DNA of 64,000 bases. It comes from DATAYA01 sp963754235 (GTDB lineage: Bacteria; Pseudomonadota; Alphaproteobacteria; Acetobacterales; Acetobacteraceae). A program made the position numbers and the translations under genes. Positions 8,127-17,639 of this stretch are shown piece by piece. Position 1 is the first letter of the stretch, and the number at the start of each line of letters is the position of its first letter. The stretch is from NCBI GenBank assembly GCA_963754235.1, contig CAVWFK010000016.1:65472-129471 (forward strand), given 5' to 3'. Under the pieces are notes generated by a model. It did not search any database, was not told where the DNA came from, and saw nothing but the letters and a program-made list of their open reading frames with translations.

Positions 8127-8861
8127 TCAATGCTCGCCCAGGTAGATGCGACGCACTTCCTGGTTCGCTTCGATCTCCTCCAGCGTCCCTTCGCTGAAGA
8201 TTCGTCCATAATGCAGCACCGTGACGCTCCGGCCGATCTGGCGCACGAACGCCATATCGTGCTCGACCACCAGTATGGCCAATCCCTGGCGATTGAGATC
8301 AATGAGGAAGCGGGTCGTCACTGACGTTTCCTCGGGCGTCATTCCTGCGGTCGGCTCGTCCAGCAGCAACAACTCCGGCCGCGTGGCCAGCGCCAGGCAG
8401 ATTTCCAGCCATTGCTGGTGGCTGTGCGGTAGCGCCGCCGCCGGCACATCGCGCTCGGCGTCGAGATGCAGCGCGGCGAGCGCCCAGCCCAGCCGGCCGC
8501 TGTTCTCTCCGTCCGACCGGCCACGGCTGGCAATAAGCAGATTCTGCGCAACGGTCATGCCGCGGTAGACGCGCGTGGTCTGGAACTTCAGGCATAGCCC
8601 CTTGCGAACGCGGTGGTACGGTTGCAGGCGGGTGATGTCCTCGCCCTTAAACAGGATGCGGCCGCGATCGGGCTGATGCAAACCCGACAGCAAGCTGAAC
8701 AGCGTCGACTTGCCGGCGCCGTTCGGTCCGATCAGGCAGCGGAGTTCGCCCGGCGCCAGCACAAAATCGAGGCGGTCCACGGCAAGCACGCCACCGAAGG
8801 ATTTGGTCAGGTGCTCGACCCGCAACAGCGACCGGTCGGAAGGCGTCGCCGGCAACGTCAT
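8127..8861 (-). CDS. livG: Branched-chain amino acid-type ABC transporter ATP-binding protein LivG
   Basis: 244 residues; the ATG at 8861 overlaps the livM stop by four bases. Walker A is GPNGAGKST and Walker B is LLLLDEPTAGM. The helical region has HSHQQWLEICLAL in place of the usual LSYGQQRRLEIARAL, so the classic LSGGQ-type signature is degenerate. This is common in urea/amide-type LivG relatives. The C-terminal YLGEH ending is the normal LivG tail. Function: second nucleotide-binding subunit of the importer. Confidence 0.88.
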   Translation of the reverse strand: MTLPATPSDRSLLRVEHLTKSFGGVLAVDRLDFVLAPGELRCLIGPNGAGKSTLFSLLSGLHQPDRGRILFKGEDITRLQPYHRVRKGLCLKFQTTRVYRGMTVAQNLLIASRGRSDGENSGRLGWALAALHLDAERDVPAAALPHSHQQWLEICLALATRPELLLLDEPTAGMTPEETSVTTRFLIDLNRQGLAILVVEHDMAFVRQIGRSVTVLHYGRIFSEGTLEEIEANQEVRRIYLGEH

Positions 8862-9919
8862 CGCGTACTGCTCATCCCCGTCGCCCTTCGCCGGCGCCCG
8901 AGCCATCGCGCCAGCATGACGAAGATGCCTTCGGGAAAGAACAGCATCGTCACAAGCAGCAGAATCCCCATGATCAGAAAGGCATACTCGCCGCCTTGCA
9001 CCGAGAGCGTATCGGCAAGCCAGCGCAGCGCGACCGTGGACAGCAGAACGGCGAGCAGGCTGCTCCGGCCGCCGACCGCGACCCAGATCACCGGCAGCGT
9101 TGCCGCGAGCAGCCCCATGCTCGACGGGCTGATGTAATTGCCCCACGAAACATAGAGAATACCACTCAGGCCCGCTGCCGCCGCCGCCAGCACGAATACC
9201 TGTATCTGCATGAGGCTGGCGTTGTAGCCGAGCATGCGCGTCCGCTCGACGTCGTCGCGAATACCGGCCACGACGTGACCGTACCGCGTGTTCACCAACA
9301 GTCGCAGGCCCAGGTACGTCAATGACACCAGCGCGATCACCAGGTAATAGAAGGCGGTCGAAGCGCCATCGAACACAAGCCCACCGATCTGCAGCGAGGG
9401 AATGCTGGTCATGCCGTTGTAGCCCCCGAGCAGAACGCTGCCCACTCGCCACTGATACCCCGCCGTCTGTCCGGCGAACGTTTCCAGGATCAGGGACAAC
9501 ACCAGCAGCAGCAGCGGGATGATCCATCCGCTCACCTGGCCATAAAAGACGAAATAACCGAATACCGCGGCCAGCGCGGCGCACGCCACGATGCCGCCGG
9601 CGGCCGCGAGCAGCGTCCCACCGGGCACGTCCACCAGGTTGCCGGCGAGAATGCCATAAACATAGCCCGCAACGGCAAAGAACGCGCCCTGCCCGAAACT
9701 CAGCACCCCGTTGTAGCCCCACAGCAGCGCGAGGCCGATGCCCATCGGGACATAGAGGCAGAAGCTCGCGAAATTGGACAAAGCGAACACCGAACCGACC
9801 AGCGGAAAGGCGAACAGCACCACCACCACCACGATGAACAGGCACCAGAATGCCCGACCGTGCCCGAGCTCCTGCGGTCCGGTTATGGTTCGCCACAAGT
9901 ACTTCCCCACCCCCACCAT
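8858..9919 (-). CDS. livM: Branched-chain amino acid-type ABC transporter permease LivM
   Basis: 353 residues from the ATG at 9919, which overlaps the livH stop by one base. About ten hydrophobic segments are visible, with the family markers GYNGVLSFGQGAFF and GIRDDVERTRMLGYN (the loop contacting the ATPases). The C-terminus is short and basic. It is one half of the inner-membrane channel with LivH. Confidence 0.9.
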   Translation of the reverse strand: MVGVGKYLWRTITGPQELGHGRAFWCLFIVVVVVLFAFPLVGSVFALSNFASFCLYVPMGIGLALLWGYNGVLSFGQGAFFAVAGYVYGILAGNLVDVPGGTLLAAAGGIVACAALAAVFGYFVFYGQVSGWIIPLLLLVLSLILETFAGQTAGYQWRVGSVLLGGYNGMTSIPSLQIGGLVFDGASTAFYYLVIALVSLTYLGLRLLVNTRYGHVVAGIRDDVERTRMLGYNASLMQIQVFVLAAAAAGLSGILYVSWGNYISPSSMGLLAATLPVIWVAVGGRSSLLAVLLSTVALRWLADTLSVQGGEYAFLIMGILLLVTMLFFPEGIFVMLARWLGRRRRATGMSSTR

Positions 9920-10818
9920 CAGGAGGCGGCTCTTGCCATGTGCCGATAACGGAGGTCCTGCCAGTAACCCGAAAAGCCGCGCGGGAAAAACCGGATCACG
10001 ACCAGCGCCGCAATCAACAGCCCGATGCGGCCGGTGAATGTGCCGAACACGCTGGCTAGCGGCGTCGCGATCACGGATAGCAGCGCGGCGCTCGTCAGCG
10101 CGCCGACGATCGGGTTGGCGCCGCCGCCAACCACGACCGTGATGAACGCCACGTCGACGAACTGAGTGCCCATCAACGGAACAATGGTCGTGGTCGGCGC
10201 GTAGAGCGCGCCGGTCAGCCCGGCCAGTGCCGAGCCTGCGCCGAACGTGAGCAGATAGATGCGTCGCGTGTCCGTGCCCAGCGCGCGGGCCATCGCGGCA
10301 TTCTGCATCGTGGCACGGGTGCGCACACCAAGCAGCGTATAATAGAACACCCACCATGCTGCCAGTATCGCGAGCAACGCTATCGCGAGCAGCAGCAGGC
10401 GGTAGCCGCCGAACGAATAGCCGCCGTAAGAGAGCGTCCAGGCCGGTAGCGGCACCGATTCCATCGACGGGCCGAACAGCAGCAGCACCCCCTGGCTCAG
10501 GATCAGGCTGATGCCCCAGGTCGCAACCAGCGCGGCCAACTTGTCGTCGTAAAAACGCCTGATGATGAAGCGCTCCAGCAGCATTCCGAACAATCCGACG
10601 CCGATGACGCTGAGCAGCATGCACACCGGCAGCGGCAGATGGGCACGATTGTAGGCGAGGGTCGTGATGTACGCGCCCAGCATGATCAGCTCGCCGTGCG
10701 CGAGATTGATCACGTTGACGACGCCCAGGATGATCATCAGCCCAAGCGCGGCCAGCAGGAGAAAGGCAACGCTATCGGCGTATTGGTACAGCAGGTTGAC
10801 GGCGTAACCGAGGTTCAT
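9919..10818 (-). CDS. livH: Branched-chain amino acid-type ABC transporter permease LivH
   Basis: 299 residues from ATG at 10818. The N-terminal membrane segment contains GVVNVINLAHGELIMLGAY, the hallmark of LivH-type permeases. The ATPase-contact loop has RATMQNAAMARALG, and GGGANPIVGAL lies in a late segment. About eight membrane helices are seen. It lies 71 bp downstream of the frameshifted substrate-binding protein gene. Confidence 0.9.
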   Translation of the reverse strand: MNLGYAVNLLYQYADSVAFLLLAALGLMIILGVVNVINLAHGELIMLGAYITTLAYNRAHLPLPVCMLLSVIGVGLFGMLLERFIIRRFYDDKLAALVATWGISLILSQGVLLLFGPSMESVPLPAWTLSYGGYSFGGYRLLLLAIALLAILAAWWVFYYTLLGVRTRATMQNAAMARALGTDTRRIYLLTFGAGSALAGLTGALYAPTTTIVPLMGTQFVDVAFITVVVGGGANPIVGALTSAALLSVIATPLASVFGTFTGRIGLLIAALVVIRFFPRGFSGYWQDLRYRHMARAAS

Positions 10819-10889
10819 CGGCGGCTTTCCCGCAGCACGAAAAGGCCGTCGCGCCACATGCGCAGGCGCGACGGCCGCAGGTTTACCCG

Positions 10890-12420
10890 TCAAGCCTTCT
10901 TTATAAACATCTTGAAGAAGGGGTCCTCGTCCGGGATGTACTGCTTGTGCTCGGGGTGACGCACAAGGTTCACGCCGAGCCGGCGCGTCCACCACGGTTC
11001 AATGTGTGGCCATTCGGTCATGAACGTGATGTTGTGCTGCTCGTCGCAGCGGGCCAGTCGGATGTAGTTGCTCAGACTATGGGTCGCCGGGTCCATGAAC
11101 AGCCAGCCGGACGGCGCCTCCACGCCAATACCCGATTCCAACGCCTTGAGTACCTCTTGGCTTGTCGGTGGTTCCGGCAAGGCGCACCGCCTTCGCGTAC
11201 AGGTGCGTCGCCACGTACGCGGAATGGCCTTCCATCGCCATGTACGGTTCGCTGGGAAACATCTTGCGCCAGCGCTCGACGAACTTGCGGTTGCGCGGCG
11301 TGGGAATTTCCTCCATGTAGCTCGCGGTCACGTGAAAGCGGGCGAGCGCCGGCGGCTTAAAGCGCAGGTGCTCATACCCCTGCGCAATGTTGATGCTCGA
11401 GCCCATCGGAATCTTGAGCCCGGCGGCATTCGCTTGCGGATAGTAGTTCGAGTGGTTCTGCCCGGTGATATACATCATCAGCCAGTCCGGCTTGGCCTGT
11501 TGGATGCGCGCGATGCTCGACGCGAATTGCGACACGCTCAGCGGGACGAATTCCTGCCCGATCACTTTCGCCTTGAGGAGCGGGGCCATCGCGTTGGTCC
11601 ATGCGGCGCTGAGTTGCCCAAAATTGTAGTCGGCGGCCAGGATGTAGATCTTCGGCCCGAAGTTCTTGATCATGTACTGCATCACCGGCACGATCTGCTG
11701 CTCGGGCAGCGCGCCGGTGCAGAAGGTGTTCTCGTCGGCAACCCCGCCTTCGTACTGGTTGTTGTAGAAGTAAAGCATCTTGTTCTGGTCCATGATCGGG
11801 CGAATCGCCTCGCGCTCGGCGCTGGCAAAGCCGCCCATGATCACGTCCACCTTGTCCTGCAATATCAAGCGGCGTGCGAGCGACTGGAACTGGGTGTTGT
11901 CTGATTGAGGATCGGGCGCGATCAGGTCGATCTGGCGTCCGAGCACGCCGTTCTCGCCCGACTTCACGAGATATTCGTCGCCCTCGTTCCAGACCGTGGC
12001 GTCTACGGATTCCGTGCCGCCGCGATCGACGATCCCCTTGATGTTCTCCGTCGGTGGCTTCGCCGCCACCTTCGCGAATACGCCGGGTCCACCCGGTCCT
12101 TGCACACCGCCGTCAAGCGTCCAGCCCTCGTTGATTTCCTTGATTGCGAGCTGCGTGCCGTGCCACTTGTTAAGACCGAAGATCGCAAAATTACCGGAGC
12201 GATCCTCAAGCAACCCGAACTTGATCGTGGCGGAGGCGGCGGCCCGAGCCGGCTGAATCAACGGAAAACCGGAGATCGCCGATGCCGCGCCGGCGACCGC
12301 CATAGTTTGCAGGACAGCGCGGCGCGAGGGTTCGCAGCCAGCGCCGCCAATCCCGGCTTGGGTGCTTCCGGGACTGTTGGCCGGCTGGCTGGCCGGATCG
12401 TGATGCGGGTCTTCGTTCAT
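10890..12420 (-). pseudogene. Liv-type substrate-binding protein (urea/amide-like), interrupted by a frameshift
   Basis: The start at 12420 has a strong AGGAGGAAGGAA ahead of it. A Tat-type signal (SRRAVLQTMAVAGAA) precedes a type I periplasmic-binding fold, beginning IKFGLLEDRSGNFAIFG. About residue 419, near base 11163, the frame is lost inside the tail. The rest (SQEVLKALESGIG to FFKMFIKKA) continues in the next frame to the stop at 10890. Removing one base gives 509 codons with no other defect. NNQYEGG and TGALPEQQ resemble the urea/short-chain-amide binding proteins of this family. If the shift is real, the importer has no working binding protein in this operon; if it is a read error, the operon is complete. 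Confidence 0.85.
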
Positions 12421-12475
12421 TTCCTTCCTCCTTCGGTTGTCGGGCAGCCTACAGGTTTGCCGTTGTGCTACGGCC

Positions 12476-13513
12476 TCAGGAGCCATCGGCAGGCGTCCCG
12501 GCGGTCTCTGGCCGTGCACCTGCCTCGCTTCGCTCGCGCCCATCCTTTGGCGCCGCGCTTGCCGCCGGCAGCGCCAGCAGCGCCTGTGCCAGCGCGCTAT
12601 CGACGATCAGGGTATTGACAAAGCCGCCGCGCACCGCCGCGGCGACCGCCTGCGCTTTCGCCACACCGGTGGCGACGCCTGCCGCCGTGGCGATTTTGCG
12701 GATGTGCCGCAGGCCGATGGTGATCAGACGCTCGTAGAGTTCGGTGCGCACCACCTCGCCGTTGCTGTCGATGAAGTAGGAGAACACGTCGCCGACGGCG
12801 CCGGCCCGCTGCAACGACTTCAATTCGGCGTCGGACACATAGCCGCTCGTGACCAGCATCGATCGCACTTCTGGAACGACGGAACCGATGCCGACAATCG
12901 CGATATCGATCTCCTCGTAGTGCCGGAAAGTCTCGGCGATGGCACTTTCCCGCATCAGCAGCTCGCGCGTCTCCTTCTTGTCGACAATCCCTGGCGCATG
13001 CAGCAGCACCGGATGGACATTGAGCTTCTGGGCAAGCCGACGCGTCACTTCATGGCAATCGAACTGCCCCGAGAGTCTCTTGTTGCCGCCGGTGATCTGC
13101 ACCACCGTTGCATCCGGAAGCTCCAGCGGCTCAAGCTGATTTACCAGCTCGAACGTGGTGCTGCCCCATCCCACGCCGATAACCGCATTCGGATCCAGCA
13201 GCTCGCGTAAGAACCCGGCGCCCGCCTTGCAGGTCACCCGCTTGATCTCGTCGGGCGCCAGTTCCGGAAGCACCTCGACCACCAGCGATGACTTGAGCCC
13301 GAACCGCCGTTCCAGCGCGCGCTCCATCCCGGGACTTTCATTGGACGGCGCGCGGATCTCGACCTGCACGACCCCGGTGTCGACCGCCTCCTTCAGCAGG
13401 CGCCCCACGCGATGGCGCGAGATGCTCAGACGATCGCCGATCTGCGCCATCGTCAACTGGTCCCGGTAGTAGTAATGACAAACCTTGACCATGAGCGAGG
13501 ACGGTTTCGGCAT
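12476..13513 (-). CDS. SorC/DeoR-family sugar-responsive transcriptional regulator
   Basis: 345 residues. The N-terminal helix-turn-helix (LTMAQIGDRLSISRHRVGRLL) is followed by a SorC-type effector domain with VIGVGWGSTTFELVN, IAIVGIGSVVP and a C-terminal TGVAKAQAVAAAVRGGFVNT, which in the family binds a phosphorylated sugar. The last 25 residues are a low-complexity tail. It is the first gene of the run that leads to the FGGY kinase, 55 bp before the binding-protein gene. It probably controls the operon in response to the kinase product. This is the best evidence that the Liv-type importer here carries a sugar-like compound. Confidence 0.85.
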   Translation of the reverse strand: MPKPSSLMVKVCHYYYRDQLTMAQIGDRLSISRHRVGRLLKEAVDTGVVQVEIRAPSNESPGMERALERRFGLKSSLVVEVLPELAPDEIKRVTCKAGAGFLRELLDPNAVIGVGWGSTTFELVNQLEPLELPDATVVQITGGNKRLSGQFDCHEVTRRLAQKLNVHPVLLHAPGIVDKKETRELLMRESAIAETFRHYEEIDIAIVGIGSVVPEVRSMLVTSGYVSDAELKSLQRAGAVGDVFSYFIDSNGEVVRTELYERLITIGLRHIRKIATAAGVATGVAKAQAVAAAVRGGFVNTLIVDSALAQALLALPAASAAPKDGRERSEAGARPETAGTPADGS

Positions 13514-13667
13514 CTACATACCATCCGAGCAGGAGGCGCTCAAATGGTAACAGGCCGGCACGATCGTTGTCAACCGCGTCGTAACGCGGGTGCCTCAGGA
13601 CCAGGGCCGCAGAGCGCCGCAGACGGCGAAAACGGTATCAAGCGGCCGATCGAGGCGCGACAGTGCT

Positions 13668-14616
13668 TCAGGAGTACTCGATGCGTGGGTCAATATAGGC
13701 GTAGAGCACGTCGACGGTCAGATTGATCAGCATGTAGATCACCAGGACAAAGATGATGCAGCCCTGTATCAGCGGATAGTCCCGCGTGCCGATGGCCTGG
13801 ATGAGCAATCGCCCAAGCCCTGGATACGTGAACACCGCCTCCGTGACCACGGTGCCGCCGATGAAGCTTGCCATCATTAGCCCGACGATGGTCACGAACG
13901 GCAGCATCGCGTTTCGGAGCACGTGCCGGCCGACCACGTCGCGCTCCCGCAAGCCCTTCGACCGCGCGGTGCGGACGTAATCCGCCTTGAGTTCGCCGAG
14001 CAGCGATGCCCGCAGGAACCGCGCGAAGATGCCGGAGACGTAGATGCCGAGCGTGAGCGCCGGCATCAGGAGATTTTTCACGGCAAGCACAGGCGATTGC
14101 CAGAACGGCACATAGGCCGATGCCGAGGGCAGCCAGTGCAGTTCGACAGCGAACAGCAGGATCAGCAGGATGCCGAGCCAGAAGGTCGGCACCCCGAGCG
14201 CCATTGCGCTCCAGCCGCTGAGCGCGCGGTCAAGCCACGAGCCGGGGGCGAGCGCGCTCATCACCGCCACCGGAACACCGAGCAGCAGCCCGACCAGGAT
14301 CGCTGCGATGCCGAGCTGCACCGTCGCCGGAATTCGCTGCACGATGAGGCCGAAGACCGGCTGATGGCTCTGGATCGACGCGCCGAAATTGCCGTGCGCG
14401 GCATTCGTCACCCACGACCAGGTACTGGGCCATGATCGGCCGGTCGAGGCCGAGCCGGGCGATTGCGGCCTGCACCTGCTCGGGTGTGGCGTTCTCGCCG
14501 ACGATGGCGCCGACCGGGCTGCCGGGAACGGCGTAGATCATGCCCCAGATGCCGATCGAGGCGATGACCAGCACCGGCAGCATTTGCGCGATCCGCCGCA
14601 GGATGAAACCGATCAT
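13668..14616 (-). pseudogene. dppB: Dipeptide/oligopeptide-type ABC permease DppB, interrupted by a frameshift
   Basis: The N-terminal part from 14616 (MIGFILRRIAQMLPVLV, then GLDRPIMAQYL) is in one frame. After base 14415 the rest (VTNAAHGNFG, then five membrane segments and the tail YAYIDPRIEYS) is in the next. Removing one base at 14415 restores the conserved QYLVWVTNA and 316 codons. The loop LRNAMLPFVTIVGL is the permease/ATPase contact. The start overlaps the dppC stop by four bases. It would form the inner-membrane channel with DppC for a peptide- or opine-like substrate. Confidence 0.85.
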
Positions 14617-15509
14617 CGGATCGCCCGCTCCGGCTCGATCTCGTGACTGTTTTCCGGCCCGACCTCGTGCCGATCCTCGAGCACGGAGGCGAGCGTCCGG
14701 CCGATCGTGTCGAGGGAAAGAATCGTCAAGGTCAGCACGACCCCCGGCAGCACGGCGTAGGTGGGCGCGTCGTAGAGATAGGAGGCGCCGGTGCGCAGCA
14801 TCTCCCCCCAGCTCGGCGTGGGCGGCGGGATGCCGACGCCGAGGAACGAGAGCGCCGCCTCGAGCAGGATCGCGACCGAGGAGAGGACGACGGTCTGGAC
14901 GAGGATCGGGCTCCAGGAGTTCGGCAGCACGGTGCGGAACATGCTGTACGCCGAGGAGGCGCCGAACGCTTCGACCGCGGTGACGAAATCCCGTTTCCTG
15001 AGCGAGAGCACGTGCGCGCGCGTGACGCGTGCGAAGCTCGGGATCCCGGTGATGCCGACCGCGACCAGCGCCGCCACCTGGCTTCGCCCCAGAACCGCTA
15101 TCAGCGCCATTGCGAGCAGGATCGCCGGCAGTGCCAGCAGGACATCGACGACGCGCATCAGCAGGGCATCGCGCCAGCCGCCGAAGAACCCGGCGAGCAG
15201 GCCGATGGGAACGCCGACCACCGCCGCGATACTCACCGCCCCGGCTGCCGTCCGGAGCGACGTCCGGGCACCGTAGATCACCCGTACCATGATGTCCCGG
15301 CCGAGTTCGTCGGTGCCGAACCAGTGCGCGGGCGACGGCGCCTCCAGCGTGTTGACGAGGTCCTGCGCGAGCGGATCGACGGGGATGATCCAGGGCGCGA
15401 GGATCGCGACCAGCGCGATCCCCGCGAGGAACACGACGCTGAGGAGCGCGCCCTTGCGGCGGAGGACGCGCCCCGTCGCATCCAGCGCGCGCGCCCCTTT
15501 TCCGGTCAT
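14613..15509 (-). CDS. dppC: Dipeptide/oligopeptide-type ABC permease DppC
   Basis: 298 residues using ATG at 15509; the frame is open further upstream, but that would overlap the ATPase gene. The N-terminal membrane helix, the periplasmic HWFGTDELGRDIMVRVIYGARTS-type segment near residue 60 and the contact loop in LPNSWSPILVQTVV are typical of DppC. Five to six helices are visible. The C-terminus is charged. It partners the frameshifted DppB. Confidence 0.88.
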   Translation of the reverse strand: MTGKGARALDATGRVLRRKGALLSVVFLAGIALVAILAPWIIPVDPLAQDLVNTLEAPSPAHWFGTDELGRDIMVRVIYGARTSLRTAAGAVSIAAVVGVPIGLLAGFFGGWRDALLMRVVDVLLALPAILLAMALIAVLGRSQVAALVAVGITGIPSFARVTRAHVLSLRKRDFVTAVEAFGASSAYSMFRTVLPNSWSPILVQTVVLSSVAILLEAALSFLGVGIPPPTPSWGEMLRTGASYLYDAPTYAVLPGVVLTLTILSLDTIGRTLASVLEDRHEVGPENSHEIEPERAIR

Positions 15510-15522
15510 GCCAGGGGTCCTG

Positions 15523-17604
15523 TCATGACCAGGCGGTCCCGGCCGCCGGCTCCGCCGCTTCGGGGGTGCCCCCCCGGGGCTGGAGGGGACCGGCATGGTG
15601 GCAGGCGCACCGCGTCGGCAGACCGGGATACGCCTCGAACGCCGGCGCCAGGGCGGAACAAAGCGCGGTCGCGCGGAAGCAGCGCGGGTGGAAGGTGCAG
15701 CCGGACGGCGGCGAGGCCGGGTTCGGGATCTCGCCCCGCAAGATGATCCGGCGTGGATTGTTTCGCGCGGCCGGGTCGGGCGCCGGCACGGCCGACATCA
15801 GCGACTGGGTGTAGGGATGCACCGGCACGGTATAGACCGTCGCTTTTGCGCTCTCTTCGACGATGCGTCCGAGATACATGACGGCGACCCGGTCCGAGAT
15901 GTGGCGGACCACCGACAGATCGTGCGCGATGAACAGGTAGGCGAGACCGAACTCCCGTTGCAGATCCTTGAGCAGGTTGATGATCTGCGCCTGGATCGAG
16001 ACGTCGAGCGCCGCCACCGGCTCGTCGAGGATGAGCAGCCGCGGCCGCAGCGCGAGCGCCCGTGCGATCCCGATCCGCTGCTTCTGGCCGCCCGAGAACT
16101 CGCGCGGATAGCGGCCGATGTCCCGCCGCGACAGCCCGACCAATTCGAACAATTCGGTGATCCGCGCGGCACCCCCCATCTCCTGATAGAGGCCGTGGAT
16201 GCGGAGCGGCTCGGCCACGATGTCGCCGACGGCGAGGGTCGGGTTCAGCGAGGCGTACGGGTCCTGGAAGATGTACTGGATGTGGCGGCGGATTTTCCGC
16301 AGCCGGGCGCGTGGAAGGCGCGTGATCTCCTGGCCGGCAAACGAGACGCTGCCGCCTGTCGTGGTGACGAGGCCCATGATCGCCCGGCCGGTCGTGGTCT
16401 TGCCGCATCCCGACTCGCCGACCAGTCCGACCGTCTCGCCCGCCCGCACGGTCAGGCTCACGCCATCCACCGCCCGCACCCACCCGACCCGGCGGCGCAG
16501 CAGGCCGGCCCTGACTGGAAAGGACACCTCCAGGCGATCGACGAGGAGCAACGGCGCGGCGCCGGAGCCTGCGCCGATTTCGGCCTTCGCGACCGCCGAG
16601 ATGGCCGGGCGGGCCGGCGCGAGCAGGGCCACGACCTCGTCGACATAGTGGCACGCCGACAGATGCGCGCGGCCGGCGGGGAGCAGCGGCGGAGTCTCCG
16701 CGGCACAGCGCGGCCGTCCGCGCCCGATCGGGCAGCGTGGATGGAAGCTGCACCCGGCCGGCAGGTGCCGCGGGGTCGGCGGCTGTCCCGGGATCGGGAC
16801 CAGCCGCTCCTCGTCGCCATCGACGCGTGGGATGCTCCGCAGCAATCCGGCGGTGTAGGGATGGCGCGGTCGCGCGAAGATGTCGGCGACCGGCGCGGTT
16901 TCCACGATGCGGCCGCCGTACATCACGGCCACCCGGTGCGCGACCCCGGCGATCACGCCGAGATCGTGGGTAATCAGCACGACCGCGGCGCCGGTCTCGG
17001 CCTGACGCTCGGCGAGCAGCGACAGCACTTGCGCCTGCACGGTGACGTCGAGGGCGGTCGTCGGCTCGTCGGCGATGATCAGCTTGGGGTGGCCCGCCAT
17101 CGCCATCGCGATCACCGCGCGCTGGCGCATGCCGCCCGAGAACTGGTGCGGATACTGATCCGCGCGCCCGGCGGGATCGGGGATATCGACTTCGCGCAGC
17201 AGCTCGATCGCCCGCTCGCGCGCCGTACGCTTCGGGATCTGCCCGTGCGCGATCTGGCCTTCCGTCACCTGGCGACCGATAGGCAGCACCGGGTTCAGGG
17301 TGGTCGTCGGGTCCTGGAAGATCATGCCGACGTCGCGGCCCCGCATGCGCCGCAACGTCTCCCGCCCCGCCGCCGTCACCTCGATCTCGCCCAGGCGCAC
17401 CGAGCCGCGAACCTGTGCCGTCTCTGCCAGCAGGCCAGTGACCGCGAGCGCGGTCACGCTCTTGCCGGAGCCCGATTCGCCGACGATGCCGAGCACCTCG
17501 TTCGGATAAACATCGAAATCGATGCCCCGCACCGCCGGCACCTCCCGGCCGGCGCCGGCGAACGTCACCTCGAGCCCTCGGACGGAGAGCACCGGGTCAG
17601 GCAT
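15523..17604 (-). CDS. Fused DppD-DppF ATP-binding protein of a dipeptide-type ABC importer
   Basis: 693 residues containing two complete ATPase units in one chain. The first has Walker A GESGSGKS, signature FSGGMRQRAVIAMAM and Walker B LIIADEPTTALD. The second has GESGCGKTT, FSGGQKQRIGIARAL and LLILDEPVAALD. Each is followed by the oligopeptide-transporter C-terminal zone with HPRCPIG and HPRCFRA Cys motifs. Fusion of the two subunits is known in this family (GsiA-like). It lies between the binding protein and dppC in the same direction. Confidence 0.9.
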   Translation of the reverse strand: MPDPVLSVRGLEVTFAGAGREVPAVRGIDFDVYPNEVLGIVGESGSGKSVTALAVTGLLAETAQVRGSVRLGEIEVTAAGRETLRRMRGRDVGMIFQDPTTTLNPVLPIGRQVTEGQIAHGQIPKRTARERAIELLREVDIPDPAGRADQYPHQFSGGMRQRAVIAMAMAGHPKLIIADEPTTALDVTVQAQVLSLLAERQAETGAAVVLITHDLGVIAGVAHRVAVMYGGRIVETAPVADIFARPRHPYTAGLLRSIPRVDGDEERLVPIPGQPPTPRHLPAGCSFHPRCPIGRGRPRCAAETPPLLPAGRAHLSACHYVDEVVALLAPARPAISAVAKAEIGAGSGAAPLLLVDRLEVSFPVRAGLLRRRVGWVRAVDGVSLTVRAGETVGLVGESGCGKTTTGRAIMGLVTTTGGSVSFAGQEITRLPRARLRKIRRHIQYIFQDPYASLNPTLAVGDIVAEPLRIHGLYQEMGGAARITELFELVGLSRRDIGRYPREFSGGQKQRIGIARALALRPRLLILDEPVAALDVSIQAQIINLLKDLQREFGLAYLFIAHDLSVVRHISDRVAVMYLGRIVEESAKATVYTVPVHPYTQSLMSAVPAPDPAARNNPRRIILRGEIPNPASPPSGCTFHPRCFRATALCSALAPAFEAYPGLPTRCACHHAGPLQPRGGTPEAAEPAAGTAWS

Positions 17605-17639
17605 CAGGCCACGCGATCACCGCGTCACCCGCGCTTCCC

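Noticed and set aside
11160..11166. Programmed ribosomal frameshift in the Liv binding-protein gene
   Set aside because: No slippery sequence or downstream structure is apparent, and unrelated genes in the window show the same type of lesion.
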